A DNA stretch of 64,000 nt from Myxococcales bacterium (GTDB taxonomy: Bacteria > Myxococcota_A > Polyangia > Polyangiales > Polyangiaceae). Below the pieces are notes generated by a model. That model was not told the origin of the DNA and searched no databases. It saw nothing but the letters and a program-made list of their open reading frames with translations. The DNA lies in contig JADKKK010000002.1 of NCBI GenBank assembly GCA_016720545.1, forward strand, positions 496,001-560,000, given 5' to 3'. How positions within the stretch are numbered: position 1 is the first letter of the stretch; the number at the start of each line of letters is the position of its first letter. Position numbers and translations under genes: made by a program. This document shows, one piece after another, positions 61,538-64,000 of this stretch.

Positions 61538-61892
61538 ACCCGACGCTCGTGCCGAGGTGGCCGAGCCGCCGCGCCTCGAGGCAGGTGGGTGAGCCGACCT
61601 CGACGACGCGGCAGCCGTCGGGGCGCACGTCGTACACAGCGCAAGGGAACCTCCCGGCGACCGAGAGGTCGAGGGCGCCGCAGCGCACGCCGTCGTTGAT
61701 AACAAAGCGAAAGTGCGGCGGTTTTTCGTATACGACCGTGAGGCGCCGCAGGCGCTCGTCGCCCATGCGGAGCTCGTCTGCCTCGAGCAGCGTCACCGTG
61801 TTCGGCCCGTGGTGGCAGCACCGGCCGCACGCGACGCAGTCCGAGCCGTCGAGCCGCGGAGGGCTCAGCTGCGGGCTCAAACGCGGTCTCAA
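61524..61892 (-). CDS. YkgJ-type Cys-cluster protein
   Basis: 122 residues from TTG 61892, whose TTGA overlaps the kinase stop; GTG 61916 is an alternative that would overlap by 28 bp. The family mark is the N-terminal cluster CVACGRCCHHGP (CxxCxxCC) with later Cys in GVRCGAL, GRFPCAVYD, PDGCRV and SPTCLEAR. UPF0153/YkgJ proteins bind zinc or an Fe-S cluster; their role is not settled. Translational coupling to a kinase gene is worth noting. Confidence 0.8.
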   Translation of the reverse strand: MRPRLSPQLSPPRLDGSDCVACGRCCHHGPNTVTLLEADELRMGDERLRRLTVVYEKPPHFRFVINDGVRCGALDLSVAGRFPCAVYDVRPDGCRVVEVGSPTCLEARRLGHLGTSVGFTRE

Positions 61893-64000
61893 CGGCTCAG
61901 TGCGATCGCCGGCCACGGCAAGACCTCCAGCGCCGGCGACAGCTCCGCGAGGCCGCGCCGCACCTGCTCGATGGTGGGCCGGTTCTTCGGATCGCGTCGC
62001 AAGCAGTGGCTCGCGAGCCCGGCGACGCGCTCGAAACCGGCGCGCGCCGCGAGCTGCGAGAGCTTCGGCGGCCCGCCATCGTGGACGAGGTGGCTCGAGA
62101 CCAGCGCGACCTGCTGATCGGCGTCGAAGAGCACCTCGCCCATGAGCACCTCGAAGAGCAGGCAGCCAAAGGCGTAGACGTCGGCCGCCAGCGGTGAGGC
62201 GTCGGCGGAGTGGACCCAGATCTCGGGGGCTCCGTAGGGCCCGGAGGCGCACCCGGGACGCAGCTTGCGCCCCGACAGCCCGAAGTCCACGAGCACCGCG
62301 ACCTCCCCATCGCGCAGCACGACGTTGGAGGGCTTCACGTCGAGGTGCCCGAGGCCCGCCTCGTGCATCACGGACAGTCCCGCGAGGAGGTCGCTGAGCG
62401 CGCGCAGGGCTCGCGGCATGTCGAGGGCGAGCGACTCGACGGCCAGCTCGAGCGAGAGCCCCTCGACGAGCTCCATGACCAGGATGGGCTTCGGGCGCGC
62501 GGCGAGGTCGAAGTTGACGAAGCGGGCGAGGTTCGGGTGCGGGGGGAGGCCCACGAGCGCCATCGCCTCCGACCGGAACATGTCGAGGAACTGCTCCTCG
62601 GAGACCGACCGCGCCACGCTCGCGTCGTAGTCGGGCACCTTCAGCGCGAACCGCTCCGCGTCGGGGTCGTGGCGATCTTCGAGGCGGTTGGCGACGAAGA
62701 CCGAGCCCGAGCCGCCCACGCCGAGCGGGCGCTGCACGAAGAACGCGCCGAGGGCTCGCCGCGCCGGGAGCCACGACGGCAGCGCCTCGCCCTGGACCAC
62801 GCGCGCCCGCTCGTCGGCGCGCGGCGCCTCGACCGGCAGGTCGGAGAGCCGGCTCGCCGTCTTGGTGACGAGCGTGGCGAGCGCCCAGGGCAGCCCGCGC
62901 GTGAGCTCGGCGAGGGTGGCGGCGAGCGCCCCGGAAGCGACCCGCTCACCCGCCACGAGCGCGCGCCCCACGACGACAGAAAGGAGCCTCACGCCCCCGG
63001 AGACGAGCCGCGACTCGCGGCGGAGCGTGCGTTTGCCCGCGGGCTCGAGCCTCATGCGTGCCCCTCGAACGACCTGCGCGAGCGCGACGACGGCGGCCTC
63101 GAGGTTCTGGACCACCTCGGCGTCGGGCATCGCGCCCCCGCCCATCCCGCGGAGGGCGTCCGCCTTGGAGAGCACCACGAGCGCGGCGTGGAGTCGCACC
63201 AGCACATGCCGGAGCGCCTCGGCGCGCGCGGAGCCCTCGGAGACGAGGTCCTCGGCGAACCGCCCGAGCGCGGCGACGCGGACGTCGACCGAGTTGGCCG
63301 GCCGAACGAGCGGGAACGCCTGCTCGGCGTCGGGCGGTGGCGGGAAGAGCGAGTCGTGCGTCGCGGCCGAGACGCGCGCCTTCGTCGGGGTGACCGTGTC
63401 CGCCCCGAGGAAGCGCACGTACTCGGCGAGCATGTGGCGCATGTCGGGGTTCATGGACGCCTCGCCGAGCGCGACGAGGTCGGTCCCGGTGGAGAGGCTG
63501 TCGACCGCGCAGAGCACCGCGTCCGCGACGTCGAGCTCTTCCGCGCGGACCAGGGCGTCCAAGCACCGGGCCAGGGTCGCGATGAACGCGCGACGCAGCA
63601 TCGGCTCGGGCCCCCTCGCGACGCGCTCCAGCACCGCGAGCGCGGTCGCTTGCCAGCGCGCCTTCTGGCGGGCCGACTGCGCCGGATCGTCGTTCGAGCT
63701 GGACGCGTCCCCGTCGACCAGGTGGAGGAGCGCCCGAATCCGCACGAGATCGAGCGCGCCCGCGGGGCTCTCGCCCTCGCGCGCGAACTGGCGGGCGAGC
63801 ATCCAGGAGCCCAGGTGCTCGCGCAGAGCGTCGAGCGCGGACTCGCCCGCCGCGACCTTCTCCTGGCTCGTCTCGAGCCGCAGCAGATCGGCGAGGACGT
63901 TGCGTTCGAGGAGCGACGCGTCGAGGTCGCGCAGGACGCCGAGCGCGACGCGCCGACCCGCCGCGGCCTCGCGCCGAGTCCCCTCCTGGGCAGCGTCGAG
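61889..64000 (-). CDS. Protein kinase with large helical N-terminal region (5' end outside window)
   Basis: 703 residues visible; the frame is open to the window edge, so the start is beyond 64000. The first 430 or so residues are helical and Ala/Leu/Arg-rich with no recognised domain. The kinase follows: VGGSGSVFVANRL (Gly loop), FALKVPDYD with the Lys, HLD in place of HRD in GHLDVKPSN, VLVDFGLSG intact, and DVYAFGCLLFEVLMG. It is probably active apart from the HRD Arg change, which often marks kinases not controlled by loop phosphorylation. Ends PWPAIALSR. No membrane helix is seen in this part. Confidence 0.88.
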   Translation of the reverse strand, partial: LDAAQEGTRREAAAGRRVALGVLRDLDASLLERNVLADLLRLETSQEKVAAGESALDALREHLGSWMLARQFAREGESPAGALDLVRIRALLHLVDGDASSSNDDPAQSARQKARWQATALAVLERVARGPEPMLRRAFIATLARCLDALVRAEELDVADAVLCAVDSLSTGTDLVALGEASMNPDMRHMLAEYVRFLGADTVTPTKARVSAATHDSLFPPPPDAEQAFPLVRPANSVDVRVAALGRFAEDLVSEGSARAEALRHVLVRLHAALVVLSKADALRGMGGGAMPDAEVVQNLEAAVVALAQVVRGARMRLEPAGKRTLRRESRLVSGGVRLLSVVVGRALVAGERVASGALAATLAELTRGLPWALATLVTKTASRLSDLPVEAPRADERARVVQGEALPSWLPARRALGAFFVQRPLGVGGSGSVFVANRLEDRHDPDAERFALKVPDYDASVARSVSEEQFLDMFRSEAMALVGLPPHPNLARFVNFDLAARPKPILVMELVEGLSLELAVESLALDMPRALRALSDLLAGLSVMHEAGLGHLDVKPSNVVLRDGEVAVLVDFGLSGRKLRPGCASGPYGAPEIWVHSADASPLAADVYAFGCLLFEVLMGEVLFDADQQVALVSSHLVHDGGPPKLSQLAARAGFERVAGLASHCLRRDPKNRPTIEQVRRGLAELSPALEVLPWPAIALSR

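Overview
The window is about 70% GC, and its content points to a myxobacterium-type chromosome (Polyangia/Sorangiineae-like). It carries many Hanks-type kinases with unusual accessory domains, many lipoproteins with low-complexity linkers after the lipid cysteine, an IgGFc-binding-like lipoprotein, frequent GTG/TTG starts and 4-bp gene overlaps. BamB, BamD and a probable outer-membrane barrel show a Gram-negative envelope. No rRNA, CRISPR array, phage module or intact insertion sequence was recognised; most of the window is core chromosome.

Layout. 1-8 kb: the start of an NCS1 permease; a three-gene overlapping unit (P460-like lipoprotein, SprT-like metallopeptidase, AlkA-type glycosylase); tRNA-Gly; a lipoprotein; a membrane protein coupled to an isoaspartyl peptidase; a 50-codon basic protein with its own promoter and UUCG-loop terminator; and guaA coupled to a PEGA lipoprotein, bracketed by two copies of a 67-bp repeat. 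8-20 kb: dut, a membrane-anchored pseudokinase, 460 bp of nested palindromes, a protease-barrel protein coupled to bamD, greA, a sulfatase-fold/HEAT membrane enzyme, and yfgM-bamB in the order known from E. coli. 20-26 kb: a HelD-like helicase, a class II cyclic nucleotide phosphodiesterase, and groES-groEL under a CIRCE operator. 26-36 kb: tRNA-Gln and tRNA-Glu with a terminator, several lipoproteins, a frameshifted alpha/beta hydrolase, an S46 dipeptidyl-peptidase, and P5C dehydrogenase. 36-47 kb: a GH13 protein whose 3' end overlaps an antisense gene, a CBS-domain protein, and an amino-acid permease coupled to a 1799-residue kinase-TPR protein. 47-64 kb: lipoproteins, a GH5 glycosidase, a transmembrane kinase with a 9-residue repeat linker, a hybrid histidine kinase, tRNA-Lys, a flavin-dependent halogenase-like enzyme, HEAT-repeat and thioredoxin-fold proteins, and a partial kinase coupled to a YkgJ-type protein.

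How the genes fit together. Envelope biogenesis is prominent (bamD, yfgM-bamB, the protease-barrel protein), as is proteostasis (groESL, SprT, peptidases). Four kinase-fold proteins and one hybrid histidine kinase suggest dense signalling. Peptide and amino-acid use (S46 peptidase, PruA, isoaspartyl peptidase, APC permease) would suit a predatory or proteolytic life, but that is inference.

The least explained signals are the palindromic block at 9942-10399, the paired repeats with leader ORFs at guaA, and the 50-residue basic protein.
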